Assembly: GCF_963924675.1 (NCBI RefSeq)
Contig: NC_089231.1
Span: forward strand, 71,857,191 to 71,921,190
Reading direction: 5' to 3'
DNA from: Phocoena phocoena
Taxonomy: Eukaryota > Chordata > Mammalia > Artiodactyla > Phocoenidae
DNA: 64,000 bases
Of this stretch, positions 31,868 to 41,699 are shown in pieces (the stretch's first letter is position 1; each line of letters opens with the position of its first letter). The notes under the pieces are model-generated. The model searched no databases and had not been told where the DNA came from. It saw only the letters and a list, made by a program, of their open reading frames with translations. Position numbers and translations under genes: made by a program.

Positions 31868-32063
31868 TATGGAATTCTTAAATTTTCTAGTAGCCATTTA
31901 AAAAAAAAGTAAAAGGAAACCGGTGAAATTAATTTTAATAATCTCTTTTAGTTAACCCTGTACATCCAAATATTATCATGTCAACATGTATTCAATATGA
32001 AAAATTATTATGAGATGTTTCAAACGAAGTCTTCAAAATCTGGCTGCATTTTACACTCACAGC
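31868..32063 (-). mobile_element. hAT-type MER relic, left part
   Basis: 'aaattttctagtagccattt' and 'accggtgaaattaattttaa' match the family at 19092. The end 'ttttacactcacagc' is the left copy of the SINE target duplication. It continues at 32405 with 'acatctcagttgggacttga'. Confidence 0.75.
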
Positions 32064-32392
32064 GGGCTTCCCTTGGCGGCGCAGTGGTTAAGAATCTGCC
32101 TGCCAATGCAGGGGACACGGGTTCCAGCCCTGGTCTGGGAAGATGCCACATGCCGTGGAGCAACTAAGCCCGTGCACCACAACTACTGAGCCTGTGCTCT
32201 AGAGCCCGCGAGCCACAACTACTGAGCCCACGTGCCACAGCTACTGAAGCGCGTGCTCCACAACAAGAGAAGCCACCAAAATGAGAAGCCCGCGCACCGC
32301 AACGAAAAGTAACCCCCGCTCGCCACAGCTAGAGAAAGCCGTGTGCAGCAACGAAGACCCAATGCAGCCAAAAATCAGTAAATAAAATAAAC
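32064..32392 (+). mobile_element. CHR-type SINE nested in a hAT relic
   Basis: A complete long-form SINE. The head is 'gggcttcccttggcggcgca', and the B box reads 'gggttccagccc', the same variant as the SINE at 11363. The tail is 'aaaaatcagtaaataaaata'. The target duplication 'tacactcacagc' is perfect at 32052-32063 and 32393-32404. Confidence 0.95.
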
Positions 32393-32404
32393 TACACTCA
32401 CAGC

Positions 32405-32430
32405 ACATCTCAGTTGGGACTTGATCGCTT
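32405..32430 (-). mobile_element. hAT-type MER relic, right part
   Basis: 'acatctcagttgggacttga' resumes the element broken by the SINE. Confidence 0.65.
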
Positions 32431-32484
32431 TGGTGTTCGCTTGCCGTGTATGGCTGTCATCAGCTGCGCTGGAGCCTTGTGCTG

Positions 32485-32680
32485 CTTTGTTAGTGGCATT
32501 ATCTTGGACAAGTTGTGAATCTCTCTTCCCTCACTTCCTTCGTCTGTGGGCTGTGTGATGATAATGGCTTCTAACTCACAGGCTGCTATGAGCATTAAAT
32601 GAGGTAATTCATGCACTGTGTGCCTACACATTGTAGGTCCTGGCATGTCAGCTATTCAATGATTGTTGCCATAGAATAAT
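32485..32680 (+). repeat. MIR SINE
   Basis: 'gctatgagcattaaatgagg' and 'taattcatgcactgtgtgcc' form the 3' half. The core is decayed. Confidence 0.65.
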
Positions 32681-32681
32681 G

Positions 32682-32880
32682 ATAGCTAATATGTAGGATG
32701 GTGTCATACAAACAGGGCCTTCTGCTCATTGCTTTACACTCTTCATCCACTTTAAGCCCCACCACCATACTTTGAGGTAGAAATTATTAACATCTATGTT
32801 TTACACACACAGAAACTGAAGCTCAGAGAGGGGCTGAGTAACTCCCTCTGCTCGCAGGATGAAACCTTAAAATAGCTGGT
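32682..32880 (-). repeat. MIR SINE, antisense
   Basis: 'tttacactcttcatccactt', 'taagccccaccaccatactt' and 'gaaactgaagctcagagagg'. Confidence 0.78.
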
Positions 32881-32924
32881 TAGGGTGTTTGTAATCTGTC
32901 CCTCTCCACCTCCATAGCTGGCAG

Positions 32925-33138
32925 CAGAGTGACTCTGAGCAGCTGACCTGGATTCAAATCTTGTCGCTGCCACGTAGCAGCTTTGTGACCCTAGACAGGT
33001 TACTTCCCCCCTCTGAGCCTCAATTTCATCATCTGTGAAATGGGGGCAATTTAATCCCTAAGGTTCTTGTGAAGATTTAATGAGTTAATATATGAAGAGT
33101 GCTTGGCACGGAGTAAGTAGTGCATAAGTGTAGGCACT
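32925..33138 (+). repeat. MIR SINE, near full length
   Basis: 'gacctggattcaaatcttgt', 'ctgagcctcaatttcatcat', 'gtgaagatttaatgagttaa' and 'gcttggcacggagtaagtag'. Confidence 0.9.
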
Positions 33139-33139
33139 T

Positions 33140-33535
33140 TTATTCTTTTTATTAACGGCATTTTTCATCTCTGCCTGTTCCCACTCTAAGCTCCAGGAGG
33201 GCTGTATTACTGCGGTCCCTTCCCCGGATGGACCACATTCTCTCTTTCTACACCATGGGTCTTTACCCAACCTGTTCCTTCTACCTGCATCACATTCCTT
33301 CCTTCCCTTATTCCTTTCTAGCTTTGCTGCCTCTTCCTCTAGGAAATCTGGACTTAGTTCCCTCCAGGGGTGTCCACTGCCCGTCCTTCTACCTCCCCAC
33401 ATGGCCCTGGGATGCCTGCTTATCCTCTGTCCCGGGGCAGAGGCTTCATCGGGACAGGACCAAGGCTGTCACGTGCATCTTCACTCCTGCCCCCAACACA
33501 GGGCCTGGCTCAGAGAGAACGCTTGGAAATATGTA
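33140..33535 (+). repeat. L2 LINE fragment
   Basis: 'ctctaagctccaggagggct' and 'ggcctggctcagagagaacg' match the plus-strand L2 3'UTR. The middle is diverged. A 143-codon frame across it is incidental. Confidence 0.5.
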
Positions 33536-33705
33536 TGACCTACACAGAGATCCCCCCGATCCTTGCAAAAACTGTGGCAGCTATTCTTTCACTGCTTGGT
33601 TTAGGTTGACTGTTGGTTCATGGCACAACTCTGTCATTTCTAGCTGTGTAGAAGGCTGAGTCCCTTCACCTCTTTGTATATCCGCCCCCCTTCGCTCCCA
33701 CACTG
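33536..33705. other. Spacer with possible MIR trace
   Basis: 'ctgtcatttctagctgtgta' followed by 'cccttcacctctttg' resembles a decayed MIR core. Confidence 0.35.
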
Positions 33706-33709
33706 TACT

Positions 33710-34260
33710 CAATCAAGGCATAATTTACATACAGTGAAAGGCACGAATCTTAAGTCTACAGCCTCATTAATTTTGCCAAATGCAACCTTCTTGTATCACT
33801 CAGATCAACTTATATAAAATAACTCCAGAAGCTTCCCTGTGCCCCTTCCTACTCAGTACCCTTTCTCCCAGAGGTGAGCATTATGCTGGTTTCTATCACC
33901 ATAGTGTAACTTTGCCTGTTGAACTTCAGATCCATGAAATCCTATAGTGTATGTTCTTTCGTGACCAGCTTCTTTCACTCAGCATAATTTCTGAGATTCG
34001 TGCATGCTGTCACATACATCAGTGGTTCCTTTCTTTTTATTGCTGAGTGGTATTCCATTGTATGGATCCATAATTATTATTTTTTAATCCATTCTCTTGT
34101 TTGTGGACATCTAGTTTGTTTCCTGTAGAGGTCTCTCTGTTTTCATTTCTCTTAGGCATTTAGATACATCAGAGCAGCATTGCTGAGTCCTATGGTAACA
34201 GTATGTATTACTTTATTAGAAACCAACAGATTTCCAAAGTGGTTGTACCGTTTTACTTTA
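33710..34260 (-). mobile_element. Old L1M fragment, antisense
   Basis: 'caaggcataatttacataca', 'ctttcactcagcataatttc', 'gctgagtggtattccattgt', 'gtttgtggacatctagtttg' and 'accaacagatttccaaagtg' are the complement of ORF2-end and 3'UTR sequence in ancient L1s. Confidence 0.85.
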
Positions 34261-34990
34261 AGTCATTACGGCTCCATTTTGTCTGCTGTAAACTGGGGAT
34301 AATGTACATCCCTCTGTCATGGAGGCTTTCTAACGAGGAAGTCAGATATTTGCAGCTGAGCGGCTTAGCTCTGATCGTCGCTGTTCGCATCTCCTCTCCT
34401 GTGGGGTGATGTGCACCACTGATTGGTGTGGACGGAGAAAGGGAGGCAAGGACTCAGCTCCACAGCCAGGCTGCCATGGGGCCAGGCTGTCGGCCCTGAA
34501 CAAGAGGTGGGACGCCTTGGAGGTGTCTCTCCTCTCCAGCTCCTCAGTGGGATTTCATGGTCTCCCCGCCCCGTGAGGCAATTCAGATAATTATGATTAT
34601 CTGCACCTCAGAGACAGAGAGGGCAGAAGACTGTCAGCCCCCAGAAAACACTCCTGCCCCCACCTTGAAGAGGGACCTCCAGGTGTGGTGCCCTGGCCGC
34701 CATGAATCCCCCTGTTTTAACTGACCAGGAAGGGACATTCTAAACAAAATTCACAGCCTGTTCCCTGAGTCCCGCAGGTGTGGCGTTCTTTTGGCTGCTT
34801 TGATTAAGGCTCTTCACAGCCACCGTTAAAAACAACTTTTTGCCTGGGGATTTGGATTCAGTTGTCAAAATGGCTCTGGTTTGAAACTCTGCATATAAAA
34901 TCTAAGCCCTGAAGCTGGTGATTTTGGAGGTGTGTCTCTGTGGGTTTCTCCTGTTGGTGGAACTTCCCATCTTTATCTTTTTATATAGAT
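34261..34990. promoter_or_regulatory. Unique block with inverted GATA-site pair
   Basis: Apart from a MIR-like trace at about 34265-34340, no repeat is recognised. At 34584-34603 'cagataat' and 'attatctg' form perfect 8-bp inverted arms around TATG, which places AGATAA and TTATCT back to back. Nearby are 'gctgctttgattaaggctct' and 'gccaccgttaaaaacaac'. This suggests regulatory DNA, inferred from words only. Confidence 0.28.
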
Positions 34991-34994
34991 TTCA

Positions 34995-35135
34995 AAAGGC
35001 CCAGTGGCTCAGCATCAGACAGACATTGGTTCAACCCCTGGCTCTGCCACATACTATCTGGGTGACCTTTGACAAGTCAGTGCCTCTGTCTGAGCCTCAG
35101 TTTCCCCACCTGAAAAGCAGAATTATTATTAATTC
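34995..35135 (+). repeat. MIR SINE, upstream part
   Basis: 'gttcaacccctggctctgcc', 'tctgagcctcagtttcccca'. The tail is displaced to 35595 by an MLT1 insertion. Confidence 0.83.
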
Positions 35136-35189
35136 TGTGGCCAAGACCACAAGTGTTCTCCCTCCACCCAGTAGCCATTCTCCCATTTC

Positions 35190-35590
35190 CTTCCCTGACT
35201 TGTGTTTGGATTCATGGTCACCCAGAGTAAAAATTTCATTTCCCATCACTCCCTGCTGCTAGGGGTAGTCATGTGACTAATTCTGGCTGGGGTGATGTAA
35301 GCGTAAATGTCACCTGCAGCTTTCTGGAACGACCCTAAAAGAGACAAGTGCTTTTCTTTGTCCCTTCCTCCTTCCTGCTGGCTGGAATGTGGTTGTGATG
35401 CAGGAGCTCAAGAAGCTATATTGGGCCATGAGGAGAAAGCCACATGCTCAAGAAGGAAGGAACTCTAGTCATTCACACATGTCCTGAACCAACTCTCTGA
35501 ACTTGTTTAACATAGGAAAGAAGTAAACTTTCTTAAGCCACTGTTCTTTTGTTTTGTGCCCTTGCAACACATTCGAATCCTAATTGATAC
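35190..35590 (+). mobile_element. MLT1 LTR, plus strand, within a MIR
   Basis: 'gtcatgtgactaattctggc', 'gctggctggaatgtggttgt', 'gggccatgaggagaaagcca', 'cacatgctcaagaaggaagg' and 'cttaagccactgttcttttg' with 'cctaattgatac' at the end follow MLT1 order. Confidence 0.85.
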
Positions 35591-35594
35591 TTGC

Positions 35595-35695
35595 TATTTG
35601 TAGGATTAGATGAACTAATTCCTGTAAAGATGTTAGCAGAGCGCCTGGCTCATAGTAACCACTCGGTATGTTATAGATATTTGTACTATTTTTAA
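35595..35695 (+). repeat. MIR SINE, downstream part
   Basis: 'aggattagatgaactaattc' and 'gcgcctggctcatagtaacc' complete the MIR begun at 34995. Confidence 0.68.
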
Positions 35696-35798
35696 GGCAA
35701 AAGCAAAAAACATGAATTGCGGTTGGGCAAGCTGGCACATCATCTCTGATTTGATTTAGGTGAAAGGAGAAAATTCTAAATAGAGCTCCCTGAGCTTG

Positions 35799-35800
<2 letters not shown>

Positions 35801-35832
<32 letters not shown>
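35801..35832. repeat. (TG)n microsatellite
   Basis: About 16 TG units. The Val/Cys-rich frames here are artefacts. Confidence 0.97.
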
Positions 35833-35834
<2 letters not shown>

Positions 35835-36300
35835 CCCCAGGGCCAATACTTCTGCCAGAACTTCATAGATGTGTGCATGGGGTCTGTTTATTCCCAGGGC
35901 TTTGGTCTGGATGGCACTGGCTCATGTCCTCAGATGACTCCTCCTCTCTTTCTGCATCTGGAATCCCATCTCTTCATTTCTAATCACCCTGTCTGGGGCC
36001 ACAGCCTGGAAACCGTGGGCTGTGTTATAATTCCGTGTCTTTTCCCCAGTGCACGGAGTGCCCCACTGACGAAATTGGCCCAAATGATCCTTTACTGCCT
36101 TTTTTTATCCAGGAATTAAGGCTTCCCTTGGCACAGCTCTGAGGGAGGCCGGGGAAGGACAAGGCATGAGCCTCCCCAACTCTAATGGCTTAAAAGCAGA
36201 AATCTGAAAACAAGAGCCCTGCAGGGCCCAGTGCAGTCTGCACTCTGTACCTCGGTCCCCTCAGTTCCTGCCAGCTGAGAGGCTTCCCCAGGAAGCCACA
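35833..36300. other. Unique non-coding DNA, no gene seen
   Basis: No repeat or exon recognised. Confidence 0.5.
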
Positions 36301-36304
36301 ATAA

Positions 36305-36500
36305 CAAGATGATTACATGTTGAGCACCTGCTCTGTGCTAGGCTTGGTGCTAAACCCCTCCCATGCATTCTTTCATTTAATCCTGATGCCATGCTGGCAT
36401 TGTGCCCATTTTACAGGTGTGGAAGCAGAGGCTCGGAAAGGTCAAAGAACTTACCCCGCATCACACGCTAGTCTGGAGTCAAGCTCCACAGGCTCTGCTA
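36305..36500 (-). repeat. MIR SINE, antisense, near full length
   Basis: 'ttgagcacctgctctgtgct', 'tttcatttaatcctgatgcc', 'cattttacaggtgtggaagc' and 'gcatcacacgctagtctgga'. Confidence 0.87.
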
Positions 36501-37205
36501 CAAACCATGACCCCTCCCACCTGCAGTCCCCTTTTCCCTCTGGAGCCTTCTGCCCTGAACTGTGCTCTGAGTGGGCGCTAAAGACATACTCATGGGTACC
36601 TGAAAATAGATGCTCAGTGGTTGCCAGGGGAGATGGGAATCTCAGACACGGCTGGCCTCAGAATCCCTATGTTCATTCTTACTTAACATTTTCCTCCCAA
36701 ACAGAAAATGCTTTATTGTTCCTTTTTGATTATAAAAGCATTTGTGCTCTTCTAAAACATGCAGGTGATATAAAGGTGTAGAGAAAAGCGTGCATTTCAC
36801 ATTCCGAAGAATCAAGTATGTGATTATGTGAGTGTGATTGAGTCCTCCCATGGGTCAGCCCAGCTGGGTGTGCCGTAGACAAGGCTGACTGGTGCAGACT
36901 CATCCCTGCTCCTAGCGACTCCCTGTGAGCACATGGACACAGATCCTTCCAGACTGTTTTCTGTATAAAGTCACATGACACACATTTTTTTTAAATGGGG
37001 CCCTTTTATAGAATTGTCACAGTTTTTCTCTTACTATCATCTAATGAGGTCTTTCCACTCCCTTCCCAGAAAACAGAGCCTAGCAGAATGGATTTTGTTT
37101 TGGGTTGTATTTATTTTTTTGAATCTAGGGTGCCAAGGCTTGAGGTACTCATATTCCTTGGTTTATGGTGCCTTCCCATTATTGTCTGCAAGCGTCCTAC
37201 GTGTT
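36501..37205. other. Mostly unrecognised DNA
   Basis: 'tgattataaaagcatttgtg' near 36728 and 'agatgctcagtggttgccag' near 36610 hint at old LINE sequence, but no confident family call is possible. A 154-codon plus frame (36317-36781) begins in the MIR and is not a gene. Confidence 0.4.
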
Positions 37206-37207
37206 AT

Positions 37208-37250
37208 ACATTCATTCATTCATCCATCCATCCATCCATTCATTCATTCC
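37208..37250. repeat. (CATT)n/(CATC)n microsatellite
   Basis: Ten tetranucleotide units switching CATT, CATC, CATT. Confidence 0.95.
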
Positions 37251-37299
37251 CTTGATCCTCATGCCCCACTCTCATTCCCCCCACTCCAGGCAGGCAGTC

Positions 37300-37680
37300 T
37301 AATCTGTTTGGTATCTTTTTATTTGTATTTGTTCCTGGAAAACATGTTTTGTGTGCATATGTTTCTCATTTACCTAAATGGTACTGTGCTGTGGGTTTCA
37401 TCCTGTTTGTTACTTTCTTCATGACACTGTGGTTTGAAGCTCCACCTGGTGTGGGCCCATCATATTTTACTCATCCATTTATTTAGGGGCAGATACTAGA
37501 GGGCCTCCACCTGCTGCCCCAGCAGACAGCACGGGGGCAAGCATCCTCATGTGTGCCCCTGTAAGGCCCCGAGTGGATTTCTCTGCAGTGGATTGTCAGG
37601 TCATGGGTCACATGGACTCAACCTCCAGAATGGCTGCCCTCCCAATCAGTACCTTCATGTGATGCAAACGTCAGCAAGTA
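37300..37680 (-). mobile_element. Probable old L1 fragment, antisense
   Basis: 'gtttctcatttacctaaatg', 'gtactgtgctgtgggtttca' and 'tggatttctctgcagtggat' with 'gtcaggtcatgggtcacatg' resemble the complement of old L1 3'UTR and ORF2 end. Strongly diverged. Confidence 0.5.
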
Positions 37681-37839
37681 TCTTCTGATTGACCCCGCCT
37701 GGGTCCTACTACACCAGGACCCTCCGCATTCTTTGCTTAGGATCACTTCTGAAAAGCTAAAGGTTTAATATTTAGGTGTAATCATGTAAAGGTCCTAATA
37801 GCTATTTGGCATCTTCTCGCACTTCAGAACTACAGTGCC

Positions 37840-38110
37840 TCCTTGCCCTCACTTGTACAATGAGGGGAGTTGATGAGATCATCTAGAAAATCAATAGAGC
37901 AGAAAGAGTCAGAAGACCTTGAGTTTGAGTCCTAGCTCTGCCCTTAGCAACTATGTGCCCATGGGCAAGTGGTTTCACATCTCTGAGCCTCAGTCCCCCA
38001 TCTGTAAAATGGGTACCTGTCTCGTAGGGTGCTGTAAGAGATAATGAGATAATGCACGAGAACCTCTTCGCACCTTGCCTGGCAATAGCCACCATCCACT
38101 CTTACTGTTG
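37840..38110 (+). repeat. MIR SINE, near full length
   Basis: 'gagtcctagctctgccctta', 'gcccatgggcaagtggtttc', 'gagcctcagtcccccatctg' and 'gataatgagataatgcacga'. Confidence 0.9.
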
Positions 38111-38675
38111 TTTATGTGAGTATTGATGATGGTGCCAATAACAACAGCAGCAGCAATAACAGAACTTATCTCCATATTCTAATAATCAGTGAGCCTAGGG
38201 TAATTGTAGTGGCATGACTGATCGCTCAGTAGATTGCCTTTCATTTCTGCCCCTGCATTTTGCCATACCACCTCAAGGAAGCAGTAATGAGTCATGGGCC
38301 TATGGTCTGAGCAATGCACATTCAGAAGATTCATGAAAAAAAACAACAACAACGCTCTGTGGATCTTGCTGTTGGATTTCTTTTCTGTGCTCCTCTCCAT
38401 CCTGGCCTCCTGCCAACTTTTTAAAAGGCTGATGAGTTGAACAACACATTTCCCTCAGCAAATGCCAGTCTTCTATCTAGGCTGCCAGGTTTAGCTAGCT
38501 TCCCATTTATATTTTAATGCAGGTTCCAGGTTTTCATTGTTTGCAGTGCATCTGGGCCCTCCTCTAATGGGACCATATATCTCACTTTTATAGGATAGCT
38601 GTATGCCTGGCTGCAGACTGGCTTTTCCTGAAATCACTCTCTCACTCTGGTTCTGCTTTTTAGTATATACATGTA
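38111..38675. other. Unique non-coding DNA, no gene seen
   Basis: No repeat or exon recognised. A short AAC-rich run is near 38338-38352. Confidence 0.45.
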
Positions 38676-38679
38676 TTGG

Positions 38680-38880
38680 TGTAGTTGACAAATATTTATT
38701 GAGCATCTACTATGGTTCTGACACTGGCTGGAATAAAACATGTTCTCCTGAAACATTTCATAGGGGGACGCAGATATTGAACAATTACACAGATGATAAG
38801 TTAAATCAAAATATCATAAATTTGTTGTATTATATTGATATTATATTATACAAACGTATACACTGGAAGAAATAAATATG
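38680..38880 (-). repeat. L2 LINE 3' end, antisense
   Basis: 'gacaaatatttattgagcat', 'ctactatggttctgacactg' and 'acgcagatattgaacaatta'. Confidence 0.72.
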
Positions 38881-39125
38881 GGAGGAGACACACCAAAACG
38901 TGAAGGTTGAATTTCTTGGGATGATGAGTGTATTGGATGGGACCCTTTCAGTTGCAAGAGTCGGAAACTCAATTTAAACTTATTTAAGTAGGAAAGGGGA
39001 TTTGTTGGCTCATGTATTAAGTTGAAGGGTTTGAAATTGTCATTTTTAGGTCAAGAATTGTCAAATATTGGCAATTGTATATGGTTTAATTTAATAACTG
39101 AAAAGCCTATTAAAGAATTGGCCTT

Positions 39126-39375
39126 GGACTTCCCTGGTGGTGCAGTGATAAAGAATCCGCCTGCCAATGCAGGGGACACAGGTTCGAGCCCTGGTCCGGG
39201 AAGATCCCACAGGCCGTGGAGCAACTAAGCCCGTGAGCCACAATTACTGAAGCCCGCACACCTAGAGCCCGTGCTCCACAACAAGAGAAGCCACCGCAAT
39301 GAGAAGCCTGCACACCACAACAAAGAGTAGCCCCTGCTCGCCACAACTAGAGAAAGCCTGCATGCAGCAATGAAG
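39126..39375 (+). mobile_element. CHR-type SINE, 3'-shortened
   Basis: Head 'cttccctggtggtgcagtga', intact B box 'aggttcgagccc', body with 'cacctagagcccgtgctcca'. It stops at 'gcagcaatgaagatc' without the usual 'ccaatgcagccaaaaataaa' tail, and no clear target duplication is seen. It may have been trimmed by a later deletion. Confidence 0.9.
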
Positions 39376-39751
39376 ATCTGTTATTAGATTCAAATTAATA
39401 CTTTTGTTTTTAAAAACTGAGCACAAATGAACAAAAATGGAAACCTTGAAAATAAAAAGTGTTGGCCTCAGGTGTAGTTGGATCCAGGTGCTCAATGTCA
39501 AAAATCTCCCTCTCCACATACCTCAGCTCTCCTCTCCTCTAGGGAGTTGGCTTCATTCTCAGGCAACCTCTCCACAGACTGTAGCGAGAATAGCCACTCT
39601 GCTCTCAGCCTGTTTGCAGCTTAGGACCAGGAGAAAAAGTCCTCTTTTTTAATGATTTTAGGGAAAGTCCTGGGCAGTGCTATCTGGGCTTGTTTGTTCT
39701 CTTTTCTGTGAACCAGTCACTGTGGCCAGGGCTGGTATGCTCTGATTGTCC

Positions 39752-39966
39752 CTTTTTTTTTCTTTTTTTTTTTTTGCGGTACGCGGGCCTCTCACTGCCG
39801 TGGCCTTTCCCCCCGTGGAGCACAGGCTCCGGACGCGCAGGCCCAGCGGCCACGGCCCACGGGCCCAGCCGCTCTGTGGCACGTGGGATCCCCCCGGACC
39901 AGGGCATGAACCCACGTCCCTTGCATCGGCAGGCGGACTCCCAACCACTGCGCCACCAGGGAAGCC
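39752..39966 (-). mobile_element. GC-rich CHR-derived SINE, antisense
   Basis: It begins with a T-rich run (complement of the A tail), then 'gcggtacgcgggcctctcac', 'cacaggctccggacgcgcag' and the complement of the tRNA head 'ccactgcgccaccagggaag'. The target duplication 'ctgattgtcc' is perfect at 39742-39751 and 39967-39976. The element is CpG-rich, so it is young or little decayed. This SINE kind is abundant in toothed whales. Confidence 0.93.
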
Positions 39967-40084
39967 CTGATTGTCCATTTTTTGGGTCACAGGCTCTTCC
40001 CCCTCCACCAGCCAGGGGTAGAGTTAGTCCCTTAATTAGTTGGGTGGAGAGTGGGGCATGTGTGATTTCCCAGAACAAAATTTG

Positions 40085-40245
40085 AAAACTGCTACTAGAT
40101 GTAATGAGAAGAAATGGCTGCCTCAGGGAGATTCTGGGCAATTTTTTTTTCATTTATTTTTTTGCCTCTCTGCATTTCCTAAATTTCTACAATGAACACG
40201 AATTGGTAGCAAAAAAACATTTTTAAGTTATTAAAAAGAAACCCA
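40085..40245 (+). mobile_element. Old L1M 3'UTR fragment
   Basis: 'aaatttctacaatgaacacg' and 'aattggtagcaaaaaaacat' resemble the typical L1M terminal 3'UTR. Confidence 0.55.
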
Positions 40246-40514
40246 AAGGTATTGAGAATGAAATTTGGACACGAACGTGGCCTGGCTTTATTCCAGGCTG
40301 ATAATGGCTTTCCATGTTATCCCTTGCAGGTATGATTTGCATTTTAACCAGAGCCAAAGTGCTGTGACTTCATGGAGAGTGTAATGAAGGAATTTAGGGC
40401 ACCCAGCAAGTCTGTGAAGCCCCAAGTCCATTGTCTGTCTTTGCTGAGGCCATATTGTCATGAAATCCGGCTGACCTTGAAAAAGAGCTTTCGTGAAGAT
40501 TAAATCAACAACCT
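40246..40514. other. Unique spacer
   Basis: No recognised feature. Confidence 0.4.
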
Positions 40515-40625
40515 CAGAAGTGACATTCAGCTCTGAAACTCAGTTTCCTCACCTGCCAGATGGGGATGATAGTCCCTTCTTTATGGGATTACTGGGAAGT
40601 TAATGAGCTAACACAGGTAAGCACA
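40515..40625 (+). repeat. MIR SINE fragment
   Basis: 'gaaactcagtttcctcacct' and 'gccagatggggatgatagtc'. Confidence 0.82.
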
Positions 40626-40714
40626 GTCCTTGAACGATGGGCACCCCATTCCCTCCCTTCCATAAGGCCCTCTTCCGAGGAAGGCCATGTCAGGGAGAGT
40701 GACAACAGCAAGAG

Positions 40715-40925
40715 TCTGGCACTGATCAGAGCTGAATTCAAAGCCAGCTCTGCCATTTACTAGCCTTGTGGTCTCAGGCAGGACCTGTAATTTCATTGCC
40801 TGTCAGTTCTCTCCCCTGAAAAACAGGCATGGAATTACCCTCTGAGCAGAGGTGAGAGGGTCTGACAGGTAATGCTTTCGTAAACAACTTGACACTCAGT
40901 GGATCCTCAGTATACACGTTTGCTC
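40715..40925 (+). repeat. MIR SINE, diverged
   Basis: 'gaattcaaagccagctctgc' and 'catttactagccttgtggtc' give the head. The core is poor. Confidence 0.68.
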
Positions 40926-41255
40926 TCATTCCCTTTCTGGCAACTTTTGACCCAGTTCTTTCCGTGGGGCATCAATAGAAATCACAACATTGTAGTTAAA
41001 CCGGCGTCTTTTTAAAAATATATTTACATGTGTAATTGTGATCATTACATAATGCAAGGTAACGCATGTGAAGGTGTCACATTAATGCAGCATCGCAAGT
41101 TCTTAGACTATGATTTTTAATGTATTGATTTACTTTTTCTATTAAAAAAAGATAATGTATATGGCTATACTAAAAATGCTGAATTACCAAAGGTATTCAC
41201 TTGTATATTTTCTTAACTATGACTCGGGGCTGATATTTCACACCATGGTTTGTCT
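40926..41255. other. Unique AT-rich DNA
   Basis: No repeat recognised. 'gtgatcattacataatgcaa' and 'tgatttttaatgtattgatt' give it a regulatory-like AT-rich texture, but nothing decisive. Confidence 0.4.
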
Positions 41256-41256
41256 G

Positions 41257-41589
41257 TCCACCCAGTCATTCGTCCATCCATTCTTCTTCCCTCTGTCCGT
41301 CCCTCCCTCCTTCCCTTCCTTTCATCATCCCTTCTTTTTTCTTCTTTTCTTCCTGCCATCCTCACCATCCTTCCATCCATCCATCCATTTATTCATCCAT
41401 ATATCCATCTATTTATACATTCATCCATCTATTCAACCATCCATCTGTTCATCTTCCCTCCCTCCCTCCCTCCCTCCCTTCCATCATCCTTATTTCCTTC
41501 TTTTCTCCCTGCCACGCTTACCATTCATCCACCCATCCATTCATCCATTAATCCATTTATTAATCCATGCATCCATCCATCCATCTGTT
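41257..41589. repeat. Compound (TCCA)n/(CCCT)n microsatellite
   Basis: About 330 bp of TCCA, TTCA, TTTA and CCCT tetranucleotide units with two CCCT-rich sub-blocks (about 41290-41315 and 41450-41480). Both long frames here (134 and 182 codons, Ser/Pro/Ile/His-rich) are artefacts of the array. Confidence 0.95.
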
Positions 41590-41695
41590 CAACGTATAAC
41601 AGCTACTATGTGTCAGGCCCTTGTTCCAGTTGCTGGCCACACAGTGATAAATAAGACAAACATGCTGGATTCTGTGGAAGTGGAATGTGACTGGA
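41590..41695 (-). repeat. L2 LINE 3' end, antisense
   Basis: 'agctactatgtgtcaggccc' and 'cacagtgataaataagacaa' directly follow the microsatellite. Confidence 0.75.
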
Positions 41696-41699
41696 AAAG

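Larger units (their letters stand above)
38935..40080 (+). repeat. Unnamed ancient repeat carrying two SINEs
   Basis: 'cagttgcaagagtcggaaac', 'gggatttgttggctcatgta', 'ggcttcattctcaggcaacc', 'accagtcactgtggccaggg' and 'ggtatgctctgattgtcc' occur in the order of a common mammalian interspersed repeat whose name I cannot fix. SINEs at 39126 and 39752 interrupt it. Confidence 0.55.

Noticed and set aside
40605..40625. Splice donor-like 'cag|gtaagc'
   Set aside because: It lies in a MIR tail, with no matching acceptor or open, conserved exon upstream.
41257..41589. CRISPR-like regular repetition
   Set aside because: It is a tetranucleotide microsatellite without spacers, in a mammalian genome.
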